Shown: positions 22,129 through 30,935, counted from the stretch's first letter. The stretch: 40,012 nucleotides of DNA from Terriglobia bacterium (GCA_020073525.1 JAIQFA010000047.1:1-40012); one strand, 5' to 3'. Numbers and translations are program-made. Notes: a model not told the origin generated them from the sequence alone.

Positions 22129-24423
22129 CTACCCCTTGGCCTCCGCCACCGCCTGCCGTAACTCGTCCACTCCCGGGAAATTCGGCTTGATCTTCACCAC
22201 GCGGTCGAGCTGCTGCTTGGCCAGCGCGGCCTGGCCATTCTTGGCGTAAGCGAGTCCCAAGTGGTAATTGAAGAGCGCGTTGTCCGGCTCCTTCTTCACC
22301 GCTTCCTTGAAAAGGTTGATCGCGGACTTGTAGACCTGTTTGTGGTAGAAAGCCCAGCCGAGCGTATCAGCGGTATTCGGATTGTCCGGCAGCTTTTGCC
22401 GGGCCGTCTGCGCCATCGCGAAAGCGACGTCCACGTTGCCGCCCTGCTGCAGCATCACATACGCCAAATTGTTGGACGCCAGCGGATTGTCTGACTGAAT
22501 CTCCAGCACTTTCTGATACTGCTGCTTGGCATGGTCCCAATCCAGCCTGCTCTCGTAGATGCCGCCCGCCAGCAGATAGAACGCGACTTCCCTGGGATTG
22601 GTCTTCGAGCCTTCGAGAAAGGTTCGCAGCGCCTGGTCCGTGGCACCGCGTGCGTTCTGCACCACGCCGAGCTTCACCAGCGCCTCGCTGTTCCTATTAT
22701 CCAAGTCGGAGGCTTGTTTGAATTCCGCTTCTGCTCCAGCGAGGTCTTTTTTCTGCTCCATCAGCATTTGGCCAAGCATGATGTGAAACCCGACGTTTTT
22801 CGGATACTTGGACAACTGTGCCCTTGCCGTAGCGATCGCTTTGTCCGGCTGTTTTTGCACTAGGTCGACGTTGAGCACGCCGCCCAATGCCTCGGTCAAT
22901 GTCGGGTCTAGATCGAGTGCCTGCTGATAGGCCTTCTGCGCTTCGGCCAACCGGTTCTGCGCCATGCGCAGGTTGCCCAGTTGCACGTAGGCGGCGGGAT
23001 TCTTCGGTTCCTTCTCGAGCGAACGCTTGAGGTAGTCATCCGCCGTTGCGAACTGTTTGCGATCAATGTCGGCCACCGCGCGCAGCAGGTATCCATCGGG
23101 AGCCGCCGGCTGGATCGCGATGATCTGGTCCGCCTCCTGCGCGAGGCCACCGGCATCGCCGCGCTGGATCGCAACGCCCGCCAGCGCCCGATGCGCCTCC
23201 ACCAGGTCAGGTCGCAGTTGAACGGCACTACGCCACTGTGCCTCCGACCGGCTGGCATCGCCGAGTTGGGCGTATGCCAGGCCTTGCTGGTAATGAGCCA
23301 CGGCGTTATCCGGATCATTCTTCAACACGGCTTGCAACGTAGTGACGGCGTCACTGGCCTTGCCACTCCGAATCTCGATCTCGGCCTTGTAGACTTGGGC
23401 GTCCGGGTCTTCCGGCTTTGCCTTTACCACTTCGTCATTCAGCTTGCGGGCCTCGTCGATCTTGTCGATCAGGATCAGGAGCTGAATGTAATTCTTCTTG
23501 ACCACCATGTCCTTGGGATGTTCCTGATAAAGCGAGGCATACTCGGTCGCGGCTTTGTCAAACTGGTTATTGCCATAATAAAAATTGCCCAGCATCCGGT
23601 AGCCTTCGGAATTATTGGGAAAGTCCTTTTTTGATTGGCGCAGAAATTCTTCGGCTTGGGCGGGCTTGTTCTCGGCCACGTACAGGCCGGCCAAAGAGAG
23701 CCTGGGGTTGGGATCGTCCGTGGCACTGGCAATAGCCTGCCGGAACGACTGTTCGGCCTCGGGAAACCGCCCGCGACTCTGGTAGAGATTCCCCAGCAGG
23801 ACCAGCGCGCTGGTGGACTTGGGGTTCAGTTCGACCGCCTTTTTGAAATTCGCTTCTGCCGCATCCCACTGTTGCCCCCGCGCGTTGAGCAACGCCAAAC
23901 TCAGATAAGAATCGGACCGCTTGGGATCCAGTTGCAGCGCTTTCTGCATGTCTGCCAGCGCGGCCGGGATATTATTGGTGGCCGCGTCGTAGTCCGCACG
24001 AGCAATGTAGACCTCGGGGTTGTCGGGTTGCTTCTCAGCGAGCACGTCCAAGTGTTCTTTCGCTTCACTGAAATGACGGGCGAGCATCAGGAGATTGGCC
24101 AAGTCGAGCTGCGCCTTATAGTGGTCGGGCTGGATTTGGATGGTGGCCGACAACTCCTGGACGGCGGTCTGCCCATCGCCCAGTTTCGTTGCCGCCTGCG
24201 CCAATTTGTAATGAGCCTCGGCGAAGCGCGAATCAACCTGGATGGCGTTCTGGAACTGAATCTCGGCTTCCCGGTACTGGCCTTTGTCCAGGTAGCGCTG
24301 GCCGCTTTCCAGGTACTTTTGCTTCTTTTCGTTCGGATTCCTCGAGCAGCCTGCCAGGAATACCAGCAGCACGCCAACCACCGCTACCGCACACTGAATT
24401 CTTGAGCCTTTCGCCATACCCAT
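22129..24423 (-). CDS. TPR-repeat lipoprotein (PrsT-like)
   Basis: A 764-residue lipoprotein. A basic N-terminus, hydrophobic helix and lipobox LAGC (Cys26) indicate lipid anchoring. The rest is a near-continuous array of about twenty tetratricopeptide repeats, e.g. KYLESGQRYLDKGQYREAE, AEAHYKLAQAATKLGDG and PDNALFNYHLGLAYAKNG. It resembles TPR lipoproteins found with exosortase/PEP-CTERM polysaccharide loci (PrsT), and a PEP-CTERM protein exists at 7538, but no other such genes flank it, so that link is weak. It is monocistronic, divergent from the PilZ-like gene. Alternative start ATG at 24417. Confidence 0.88.
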   Translation of the reverse strand: MGMAKGSRIQCAVAVVGVLLVFLAGCSRNPNEKKQKYLESGQRYLDKGQYREAEIQFQNAIQVDSRFAEAHYKLAQAATKLGDGQTAVQELSATIQIQPDHYKAQLDLANLLMLARHFSEAKEHLDVLAEKQPDNPEVYIARADYDAATNNIPAALADMQKALQLDPKRSDSYLSLALLNARGQQWDAAEANFKKAVELNPKSTSALVLLGNLYQSRGRFPEAEQSFRQAIASATDDPNPRLSLAGLYVAENKPAQAEEFLRQSKKDFPNNSEGYRMLGNFYYGNNQFDKAATEYASLYQEHPKDMVVKKNYIQLLILIDKIDEARKLNDEVVKAKPEDPDAQVYKAEIEIRSGKASDAVTTLQAVLKNDPDNAVAHYQQGLAYAQLGDASRSEAQWRSAVQLRPDLVEAHRALAGVAIQRGDAGGLAQEADQIIAIQPAAPDGYLLRAVADIDRKQFATADDYLKRSLEKEPKNPAAYVQLGNLRMAQNRLAEAQKAYQQALDLDPTLTEALGGVLNVDLVQKQPDKAIATARAQLSKYPKNVGFHIMLGQMLMEQKKDLAGAEAEFKQASDLDNRNSEALVKLGVVQNARGATDQALRTFLEGSKTNPREVAFYLLAGGIYESRLDWDHAKQQYQKVLEIQSDNPLASNNLAYVMLQQGGNVDVAFAMAQTARQKLPDNPNTADTLGWAFYHKQVYKSAINLFKEAVKKEPDNALFNYHLGLAYAKNGQAALAKQQLDRVVKIKPNFPGVDELRQAVAEAKG

Positions 24424-24634
24424 AGCTGTGTACGCCTCACATCACGCAAACTTTGTCTTATCAATGCCCTACCGAACCAAGGTACTCTCTAAGGTGCAAC
24501 CCAGAAAAGTTACTGCCGTTATTATCGCAAACTCGGCGGAGGGGCAGAACCAGACTCGCCCATACCTAAGCATACGCCCGTGTACAGGCGCTTTCGTAAC
24601 CTGCTCCAAGCAGCGCGGTCGTGGCATAGTTCAA

Positions 24635-25036
24635 ATGGCTATGACACACTTCCCCCAAAGCAATACCAACCATCGCTCACCGCGCGTAAAGCTCAATGGA
24701 TCGGTAGCAGCTGCCGTGATGGCCGAGGGCGGCCAGAAGGCGCGTGCAAAGCTACAATCCATTTCCATCACCGGCGGACTGCTGCAGTTGCAGCATGAAC
24801 TCTCCACCGGGGATTTCGTCGAAATCGCCTTTCACACCCGGTCGGGCCCCATCCACGGCATGGCCGAAATGCTGCACCCGACGCGCAAGTTCCAGAGCGC
24901 GTGTCTGCAGCCTTTTCGCTTCATTGCCTTGGGCGACGAGGACCACCGCAAGCTGCGTATGGCGCTCGACTCCGCTCTGGACCGCAGTTTTCTGGACCCG
25001 GTTTCGGAGCAGCTCCAGACTCCGCCCGGATTCTGA
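24635..25036 (+). CDS. PilZ-like domain protein
   Basis: 133 residues from the ATG at 24635. The frame is open from 24428, but the extra N-terminal part is low-quality sequence. The pattern NHRSPRVKLNGSVAA near the start, a later SISITGGLLQLQHELSTGDFVEIAF and GMAEMLHPTRK resembles the R-x3-R / S-x-x-GG beta-barrel of PilZ c-di-GMP receptors, though the diagnostic D/NxSxxG is only partly present (S-I-T-G-G). The function is therefore tentative: c-di-GMP binding, or a PilZ-like fold that has lost it. It is divergent from the TPR lipoprotein gene with a ~210-base gap. Confidence 0.62.
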   Translation: MAMTHFPQSNTNHRSPRVKLNGSVAAAVMAEGGQKARAKLQSISITGGLLQLQHELSTGDFVEIAFHTRSGPIHGMAEMLHPTRKFQSACLQPFRFIALGDEDHRKLRMALDSALDRSFLDPVSEQLQTPPGF

Positions 25037-25146
25037 GCGGGGTAGCAAGCTAATCTTGCCTTGCCAACTGCTTAGGCTGCGAGCCACGAGCAGCCGGTTT
25101 GCTCGGAGCTTGCGGCTCGTAGCTCTTGAGCACGAAACTACCCCGC
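25037..25146. repeat. Long inverted-repeat structure with GAGC-rich core
   Basis: Perfect 9-bp arms GCGGGGTAG (25037-25045) and CTACCCCGC (25138-25146) enclose ~90 bases. Inside are further complementary words: CTGCGAGCCACGAGCAG near 25077 and GCGGCTCGTAGC near 25112. It could fold as a branched RNA/DNA hairpin between the PilZ-like gene and tsaE, and begins at the first base after the PilZ-like stop. Confidence 0.55.
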
Positions 25147-25153
25147 CTGTCGC

Positions 25154-25159
25154 TATACT
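25154..25159 (+). promoter_or_regulatory. Candidate -10 TATACT for tsaE
   Basis: TATACT ends 12 bases before the ATG at 25172. A start site near 25166 would leave a ~6-base leader and excludes the in-frame GTG at 25160. No ribosome binding site is seen. Confidence 0.4.
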
Positions 25160-25171
25160 GTGTTCGTCGAA

Positions 25172-25612
25172 ATGACGAACCAGATCACCGCGAGCCAGAC
25201 CATTACCCACTCCGCCGAGGAGACAATCGCTTTCGGGCGGAAGCTTGCCTCCATTCTGTCGCCTCCTCTTGTCGTGCTTCTGCGCGGGGACCTCGGGGCG
25301 GGCAAGACAACCCTCGTGAAAGGGATCGCCGAAGGCTTCGGAGCCGCGCGTGCCGAAGACGTTACCAGCCCTACCTTTACGCTCGTCCACGAATACCGAG
25401 GATCCCAGACTACCCTCTACCACATTGACCTTTACCGCATTGACACCGAGCGGGAATTAGAAACGCTGGGCTTAGACGACTTGCTCGCCCCCAACTGCAT
25501 CTTACTGATAGAGTGGGGAGAGAAGTTCCCCCGTTGGCGCGATCCCACGGTTGAGATCGTCCTGGAGCGAATGGGGGAAAGTGGGCGCAGCATCCAACTA
25601 CGTACCCGTTGA
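25172..25612 (+). CDS. tsaE: tRNA threonylcarbamoyladenosine biosynthesis ATPase TsaE
   Basis: A 146-residue P-loop ATPase that drives the TsaB-TsaD t6A cycle. Walker A GDLGAGKT (39-46), TSPTFTLVHEY (the family's ribose/ATP region) and YHIDLYRI then ELETLGLDDLL, IEWGEKFP are all typical. The ATG at 25172 is preferred over the GTG at 25160 because a -10-like TATACT ends at 25159. It lies away from tsaB (15551) in the same window. The next gene follows after 53 bases and may be cotranscribed. Confidence 0.92.
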   Translation: MTNQITASQTITHSAEETIAFGRKLASILSPPLVVLLRGDLGAGKTTLVKGIAEGFGAARAEDVTSPTFTLVHEYRGSQTTLYHIDLYRIDTERELETLGLDDLLAPNCILLIEWGEKFPRWRDPTVEIVLERMGESGRSIQLRTR

Positions 25613-25665
25613 ATCTGCGAACCGGGGTGTGTCTGCACAATCACAAAAATGGGAGTTGAAGCCTC

Positions 25666-26517
25666 TTGAAACGTACGCACTTGGCATTTTCTTACCTACT
25701 GTTGGCGGCCGCTCTTTGTTTCGGACAGACCGGATCGCAGACCACAACCTCTGATCCGGATAACACGCTCGCAGTCGCGGCTGAGTTGCCCGATGCGCCA
25801 GACCCCCAGCAGAGCCCGTCAACCGAGGGTTCCGCGGGGTCGACCACGGATAGCAGCACGAAGCAATCCGATCCGAAAAACGAGAGCCAGAATGCAGGAC
25901 CCGCGAACGCCGGAGCTCCGGCTGAGAAGCAACAACCCAAGCGAATCCTCGGAATAATGCCCAACTTCCGCGCGGTCAGTGCCGGCGCCATCGCGCCTCC
26001 CCCCACGCCAAAGCAATCCTTCAAAATCGCCACTCAGAACAGTTTTGACTACTCTTCCTTTGTCTTTGTGGGCGTTACTTCTCTCATGGCAGAGGGAACC
26101 GATGCACACCCGCAGCTCGGCAAAGGCCCCGCCGGATTTGGGAGATACTACTGGCGAGGGTTTGTCGACAAGACGGACGGCAACTACCTCGTCATTTTTG
26201 CCTTGCCCAGCGTTCTGCATGAAGACGAGCGTTACTATGCCAAGGGCGAGGGCGGGTTCTGGAAGCGCGGCATCTACGCGGCTTCTCGCATTCTCATCAC
26301 GCCTGACTACCATGGACACAACACCTTCAATGCTTCCGAGGTCTTCGGCCGCGCCTTCGCGCAGGGTATCTCGACCAGCTATTACCCTAGCCACGACCGG
26401 ACCGGGGGAGCACTTGCCGTCAAGTATGGATATGCGATGGGGCGTGACGCGCTGACGAATGTGTTCCGCGAGTTCTGGCCGGATATCGCCACGCATGTGC
26501 TGCACCGGCATCCGTAA
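25666..26517 (+). CDS. Secreted protein of unknown function (acidobacterial type)
   Basis: A 283-residue exported protein. The start is TTG at 25666 with GGGAG ten bases upstream. A signal peptide (LAFSYLLLAAALCFGQ) is followed by a low-complexity Ser/Thr/Asp/Gln-rich linker including ELPDAPDPQQ (~40-50), then a globular domain from ~105 (IATQNSFDYSSFVFVGVTS ... RYYWRGFVDKTDGN ... YYAKGEGGFWKRGIY). The final segment is aromatic-rich as in outer-membrane or periplasmic proteins. The LPDAP word recurs in secreted acidobacterial proteins I know of, but the function is unknown. It is placed after tsaE. Confidence 0.74.
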   Translation: MKRTHLAFSYLLLAAALCFGQTGSQTTTSDPDNTLAVAAELPDAPDPQQSPSTEGSAGSTTDSSTKQSDPKNESQNAGPANAGAPAEKQQPKRILGIMPNFRAVSAGAIAPPPTPKQSFKIATQNSFDYSSFVFVGVTSLMAEGTDAHPQLGKGPAGFGRYYWRGFVDKTDGNYLVIFALPSVLHEDERYYAKGEGGFWKRGIYAASRILITPDYHGHNTFNASEVFGRAFAQGISTSYYPSHDRTGGALAVKYGYAMGRDALTNVFREFWPDIATHVLHRHP

Positions 26518-26665
26518 TAGCTTCGCAGGCTGCGGAAAAATCGGCGTCGCACCTGGCGTGGGGTGGCGCCGCAGTTCATCGCGGCGATAAACGGCCTGTT
26601 TTAAGAGGCGGTTTTAGCCGTTGAGGTGAGGCGCTAACGCGGAAAATACTTCTTCGGCTGCCCGT

Positions 26666-26806
26666 TCAGCGACGCCCTAAGTCCCGGCGGACGATTTCCG
26701 GCCGTAGGCATCCCGTGGGTGCGCTCCACTCTCGCACGATCGAGAACAGCATCGCGGCAGCGAAGAAGGCAAACACCAGATAACGCGAGCGCATGACCGA
26801 CATCAT
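26666..26806 (-). CDS. Possible small membrane protein, possibly frameshifted
   Basis: A 46-residue ORF from ATG at 26806 (or 26803). Residues ~8-23 (YLVFAFFAAAMLFSIV) form a convincing membrane helix or signal anchor. After REWS the overlapping frame of the same strand encodes PTAGNRPPGLRASLNGQPKKYFPR and ends near 26634, which looks as protein-like as the in-frame end, so a single-base shift cannot be ruled out. AGGA lies ~12 bases upstream. No family is recognised. It occupies most of the 361-base gap between two plus-strand genes. Confidence 0.28.
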   Translation of the reverse strand: MMSVMRSRYLVFAFFAAAMLFSIVREWSAPTGCLRPEIVRRDLGRR

Positions 26807-26878
26807 GACACTGGACGTCCTGATTGTGCAACTTGCAGGCTCGGTTCCTTATTCGAACGTGCCTCATCTAATTTACCG

Positions 26879-27121
26879 ATGCCTGAGAAGACCGAAAGTA
26901 CCGTCAGGAAGGCTGCCGATCCAGATCTCGAAGTGGGATTAATCTGCGCCGACCGCGATGGCAATCGCATTCGCATCGACCGTATCGATCGCGGCGCCAA
27001 AACGCTGTCCTACCATTTTCTCAACGACGAACTACGTGTGCAGGAAGGCAGCCAAGAGCGCTCCATCGAGCAATTTCTGGCGGAAGGCTGGTATATGGCG
27101 GTTCCCGGAAAATCCCTGTAG
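26879..27121 (+). CDS. Small conserved-looking protein, unknown function
   Basis: 80 residues, soluble, no signal peptide. Contents: LEVGLICADRDGNRIRIDRIDRG, then TLSYHFLNDELRVQEGSQERSIEQFLAEGW; regular beta-strand spacing suggests a small beta-rich domain. The ATG at 26879 is the first good start. No recognised motif. Neighbours are an unknown secreted protein and, on the other strand, a radical SAM gene, so context gives no clue. Confidence 0.5.
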   Translation: MPEKTESTVRKAADPDLEVGLICADRDGNRIRIDRIDRGAKTLSYHFLNDELRVQEGSQERSIEQFLAEGWYMAVPGKSL

Positions 27122-27177
27122 CAAGCTGCGACGTTGGGGGGACGGGCGCTTCGAGGCTGTGCCACAATTGGTCTGTC

Positions 27178-27256
27178 GCCCCGCTGGGGCTTGTCGGTTT
27201 ATCACTTTTCACCCACGGCTTGCGCCGTGGGCTGTATTCTTACGCCGCTTCGCGGC
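27178..27256. repeat. Cluster of three short hairpins
   Basis: GCCCC-GCT-GGGGC (27178-27190), CCCACGGC-TTGC-GCCGTGGG (27212-27231) and GCCGC-TTC-GCGGC (27244-27256), with starts spaced 34 and 32 bases apart. The stems differ and the loops are 3-4 bases. The composite pattern is one I associate with acidobacterial intergenic DNA. The rest of the gap to 27333 contains nothing recognised. Confidence 0.75.
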
Positions 27257-27333
27257 TCTTGCGGGCGGTTCTGTTCCACTATTTGTGCGGCAGTTTGGTT
27301 GCGACACAGACTCGCCGCGCCCGTCCAGCAGGG

Positions 27334-28983
27334 CTACGAAGCTGGAACCCAGTTGCGGCGCTCAATAAAGGTTGGCGGTTCGTAAGTCCGTCCAGCGGCC
27401 AGTCGCTTCTCCTCTCGCCGTGTGGACCATAACAAAATAGGACCGAGTGACGCTGCGGCGAGACGCGATACGACCGGGAATTCCTTCTCGACCTCGCGGC
27501 GTAGGTTGTGAATCCGGTCGCTCACCGTGCGATTGACCTTCTTGAACTCCTTTTCCATCGCCCACAGCGCCGCGTTGTAAGCGCTCCTGAGTTTCTTCAT
27601 TTCCCGCGCAAACCGCTCCCGGACCCGCGGGTCGGGGTAGTCCTTATAGCGTTGCCAGCCCTGGAGCATGGTCTGGCACATGCGATAGAGACTTGGCCCG
27701 TTATTCTCAAAATCACGCCGGAACGCCCAATCCAAGAACCTCTTGGAATCGTCGCGCGAGATGGCGGCGTGCTTGAAATTGAACTTGAACTGCCCGTGGA
27801 CATCGGCGAAGTCAATGTCCGGCAGCAGTCGGCCCTGTTCGGCCATCTCCTGGTAAAGCGGAGTGCCCGGAACCGGCGTGTAGAGCATGAACTGGTGGAA
27901 ATCGGTCTGATAGCTGACCGCCGCTTCGATTTCGTCGGCGATGTTGTCGGGCGTATGGTGCTCAAGTCCGACGATCGTGGAGCCTTGTACGCGTATTCCG
28001 TGTTCGCGAAGTTCGCGCGTGAGCTGCCGAACGTCCTTACCTTCCAGTTTGCTGTAGTTGGACCGGGGAGATTCCAAACCCATCCACACCCAGGACACGC
28101 CAAGCTCGACCAGTTCTAGCATGGTGTACTTGCGAATCGCATTGGCGGAAGCGAAGACCGACAGCTCCCAACTCTTACCCGCTGCCTTCATAAGTTCCAG
28201 CAGGCGCATGGCACGCGTGCGGTGCAGCAGGAAGTTTTCGTCCATCACAAAGAAGGACTGAACTTTGAGCTCCGCCTCGATCCCGCACATCACCTCAAAC
28301 AGTTCATCGCCCGTCTCGTAAAAATTAAAGAACTTTCCCTTGCCGCCAAAAAAAGCGGAAGTAGTACAGAAGTTACACCCCATCGGGCAGCCCACCGACG
28401 GGATGATGGTTGCCGCCGTGCCACCCTTGCGATTCGGCAGCCGGATTCCCATGATGCGTGTCTCGAGACCGGAAACAATCATGGGATGCTTAATCGGCGC
28501 TCTCTCGTCTTCTCCCAGGTAGCGGCGCATCCACGAAATGCCTTCTCCGCGCACGATATGGTCGGCGTCGATCATCATGTCAACGCCGGGAATGGCCGTT
28601 ACATGTCCTCCCACCACAATCACTGAATCCGGGGACAGCTCGCGCACCATGCGGCACATTTCGCGAACCTTGCCCACGTTCACGATGATCGACGAGATAC
28701 CCACGACGTCGTAGTGCTGCGTGGTCAATTCGCGGGCGAAGGATTCGCGCGTGGGAAAATCCAGCACGCTGCAGGGCGCCGAGATGTTTTCCTGGATCAT
28801 CATGATGCCCCACGAGCGATGGAACATGCGCAGCGAGAAGCTGCCCTGCGCGCGGGTCACCTGGTTGTGATAGAGCTCCATCGGATTGATGGAACGGCTG
28901 CCGAATTCGTCGTCTTGCGCGTAAGGCCCGAAGACCGAACTAAGCAAAATGCGAGCCTGATTTCCCTTGGGGTGCTTTTCCAT
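27334..28983 (-). CDS. B12-binding-domain radical SAM protein
   Basis: 549 residues. Residues ~60-160 form a cobalamin-binding-type Rossmann domain (HYDVVGISSIIVNVGKVREM, SVIVVGGHVTAIPGVDMMID); the DxHxxG cobalt-ligand motif is not seen. The radical SAM cluster motif CPMGCNFC (Cys199, Cys203, Cys206) follows, and the barrel includes FFVMDENFLLHRTRAM and SVWVWMGLESPRS. A ~130-residue basic helical C-terminus ends the protein. Class-B enzymes of this layout methylate or couple carbons on lipids, antibiotics or RNA. Possibly relevant in Acidobacteria: iso-diabolic acid/membrane-spanning lipid synthases belong to the radical SAM superfamily, but I cannot assign this one to that group from sequence alone. 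It is monocistronic. Confidence 0.86.
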   Translation of the reverse strand: MEKHPKGNQARILLSSVFGPYAQDDEFGSRSINPMELYHNQVTRAQGSFSLRMFHRSWGIMMIQENISAPCSVLDFPTRESFARELTTQHYDVVGISSIIVNVGKVREMCRMVRELSPDSVIVVGGHVTAIPGVDMMIDADHIVRGEGISWMRRYLGEDERAPIKHPMIVSGLETRIMGIRLPNRKGGTAATIIPSVGCPMGCNFCTTSAFFGGKGKFFNFYETGDELFEVMCGIEAELKVQSFFVMDENFLLHRTRAMRLLELMKAAGKSWELSVFASANAIRKYTMLELVELGVSWVWMGLESPRSNYSKLEGKDVRQLTRELREHGIRVQGSTIVGLEHHTPDNIADEIEAAVSYQTDFHQFMLYTPVPGTPLYQEMAEQGRLLPDIDFADVHGQFKFNFKHAAISRDDSKRFLDWAFRRDFENNGPSLYRMCQTMLQGWQRYKDYPDPRVRERFAREMKKLRSAYNAALWAMEKEFKKVNRTVSDRIHNLRREVEKEFPVVSRLAAASLGPILLWSTRREEKRLAAGRTYEPPTFIERRNWVPAS

Positions 28984-29092
28984 TTTTTTGAATTCCGATC
29001 GATACGTTACTGGAAGGGTATTTGCCCGGCAGAGTTCTTCGCCGTGATCCCGGTTACATTACAAAACTATTACGTACACAAAGGACCAGCGC

Positions 29093-29926
29093 CTACTCGG
29101 CGTCAGGAGACGCATTCCGCACCAGCGCCAGCGTTGTGAGATCGTTATGCGTGGGGGCCGTCAGGGTGAACTTCCGAACCGCTTGCAGTACGCTCAGGCA
29201 CACGTCGTGCGCGCTGAGAACGGAGGCATCCTGAAGGCTTTGCTTCACTCCGTCCAGGCCGAATTCTGCAACCTGGCCGTCTTCTTCAACACAGTCGGCT
29301 TCGATGAGCCCTCGTGAGACGACCAGAAGTGCCGAGCCTGGCAGCAGGTGACAAACGCCGGCGCTCTGTGTCACATGCGAGAACAGACCGAGCGGCAGCC
29401 CGGTTGCCTCGAGCACCGTGATTCCGCTTTTGTCGCGCAGCAGCCCCGGAGTGTGGCCCGCATTCGCGTAACAGACCGTGCCCAGATCTTCGTTATAGCA
29501 GCCGAGAAACGCCGGACAGCTTCGCAGACCGCCACTCATGATCGTACGGTTCATCTCGTAACACAGTTCGATCATGGCGGTGGTCTCGTTGAAGTCTTCT
29601 CCGGCGAAAAGCTCGGGCACAAGCGTTCGGAACCTCTTCTGCACCGCGATCAGGATTGTGCGCGTGTCCGCTCGCGGGCCGGCGATATCCAGCAGTGCGA
29701 ACAGCATGCGGGATTTGCCGACCCTAAGGAATTCATAGAAATCGCCAGCCACACGCTGCCCGGTGTATACCGCGGTAATTTCGGCGTAACGCAGAACGGG
29801 CGCATCGCAACGGAGCGGGTCGGCGAGAGGCTGTGAGATTTCACGTTCCTCGACCCCAGAACGCCGGAACAGCGAGCGCCAAGACAGGGACGGCTTGAGT
29901 TCGTCGATGTGAGGCTTCTGCGTCAT
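29093..29926 (-). CDS. SpoIIE/PP2C-type serine phosphatase
   Basis: A 277-residue soluble protein. The PP2C/SpoIIE core is visible: VAGDFYEFLRVG with Asp62, MLFALLDIAG with Asp80, CYANAGHTPGLL, ATGLPLGLF, LLVVSRGLIEAD and NDLTTLALVR. The usual DVSGHG reads DIAGPRAD and DDxT reads NDLT, so a metal site may be weakened. No sensor domain is attached (the N-terminal ~45 residues are short). Such phosphatases act on anti-sigma-factor antagonists or kinase targets. No partner gene is adjacent. Confidence 0.82.
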   Translation of the reverse strand: MTQKPHIDELKPSLSWRSLFRRSGVEEREISQPLADPLRCDAPVLRYAEITAVYTGQRVAGDFYEFLRVGKSRMLFALLDIAGPRADTRTILIAVQKRFRTLVPELFAGEDFNETTAMIELCYEMNRTIMSGGLRSCPAFLGCYNEDLGTVCYANAGHTPGLLRDKSGITVLEATGLPLGLFSHVTQSAGVCHLLPGSALLVVSRGLIEADCVEEDGQVAEFGLDGVKQSLQDASVLSAHDVCLSVLQAVRKFTLTAPTHNDLTTLALVRNASPDAE

Positions 29927-30164
29927 AACGCAGCTCCAGAAGCATAGATGCCACTAGCCTTAGGAATGGCCGAAGTTCGCTGCCAAGCGAAAGTGAAGGG
30001 AAGAGTCCGCACCTCCCGTCTTTATCGGCACATTGGCTGCAATGCTCTATCGGACGCAGTGCAGTACGGATTACTTCAGTGATCCCGGCTAGTGCGGCAA
30101 GTACCCGGATTCTATCGGCAGTTTTCCGTCCACCGTGACGACACCAACACGATCGTCGATGGAC

Positions 30165-30935
30165 TCAGAACCCCATGATGTTGTATCCGCAGTCTACGTA
30201 GATGGTCTCGCCCGTGATCCCGGAACTCGCATCGGAAGCGAGGAACACGCCGGTGCTGCCCACCTCGCTGACTTCCACATTGCGCTGCAGCGGTGCGCGC
30301 TCGGCATGGCCTTTCAGCATGTCTCCCAGGCCGGAAATCCCACGCGCGGCCAGCGTTTTGATCGGTCCCGCCGAAATCGCATTGACCCGAATCTTCCGCC
30401 GCCCCAGATCCTGTGCCAGGTAGCGCACGCTGCATTCCAGCGCGGCCTTGGCCACGCCCATAACGTTATAGTGCGGCACAACTTTTTCCGCGCCGTAGTA
30501 AGTCATGGTGATGACGCTGCCGCCATCTTCCATCAGCGGAGCCGCCGCCCGGCAGACGGCGATCAGCGAATATACGCTCACATCGTGTGCCACGCGGAAG
30601 CCCTCACGCGTTGTATTCACAAAATCGCCCTTCAGTTCTTCGGCCGGAGCGAACGCCACGCTGTGCACCAGCGTATGCAATTTTCCGTAACGAGCCTTCA
30701 GCTTTTCGAAAAGCTGTGCGATTTCCTCGTCCTTCGAAACATCGCACATGAAAGCTTCCGCGCCCGGCAGCGACAGGATCAAGTCCTTCGCTTCCATCTC
30801 CATCCGCTCGTTCTGATAGGTAATGGCGAGGTTCACGCCGGCTGCGTGCAGTCCTTGCGCAATTGCCCACGCGATCGAGCGCTTGTTTGCCACTCCGAAG
30901 ACAACCGCCGTGCGGCCCTTCAAATCTTCAAACAT
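30165..30935 (-). CDS. fabI: Enoyl-ACP reductase (NADH)
   Basis: A 256-residue short-chain dehydrogenase that completes each fatty-acid elongation cycle. The ATG at 30935 with AGGAGA eight bases upstream was chosen over the upstream in-frame start at 31034, which would add 33 residues that look non-coding. FabI features are GVANKRSIAWAIA, TYYGAEKVVPHYNVMGVAK with the catalytic Tyr156-x6-Lys163 pair plus Tyr147, and C-terminal SGITGETIYVDCGYNIMGF. It is the target of triclosan and isoniazid-type inhibitors in other species. It is followed after ~110 bases upstream on the same strand by the MFS gene. A degenerate 'CTCTGTG' low-complexity stretch lies in the gap (30985-31015). Confidence 0.96.
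   Translation of the reverse strand: MFEDLKGRTAVVFGVANKRSIAWAIAQGLHAAGVNLAITYQNERMEMEAKDLILSLPGAEAFMCDVSKDEEIAQLFEKLKARYGKLHTLVHSVAFAPAEELKGDFVNTTREGFRVAHDVSVYSLIAVCRAAAPLMEDGGSVITMTYYGAEKVVPHYNVMGVAKAALECSVRYLAQDLGRRKIRVNAISAGPIKTLAARGISGLGDMLKGHAERAPLQRNVEVSEVGSTGVFLASDASSGITGETIYVDCGYNIMGF

Noticed and set aside
22981..24405. Two long plus-strand ORFs opposite the TPR lipoprotein
   Set aside because: Arise from the repeated TPR coding pattern on the other strand.
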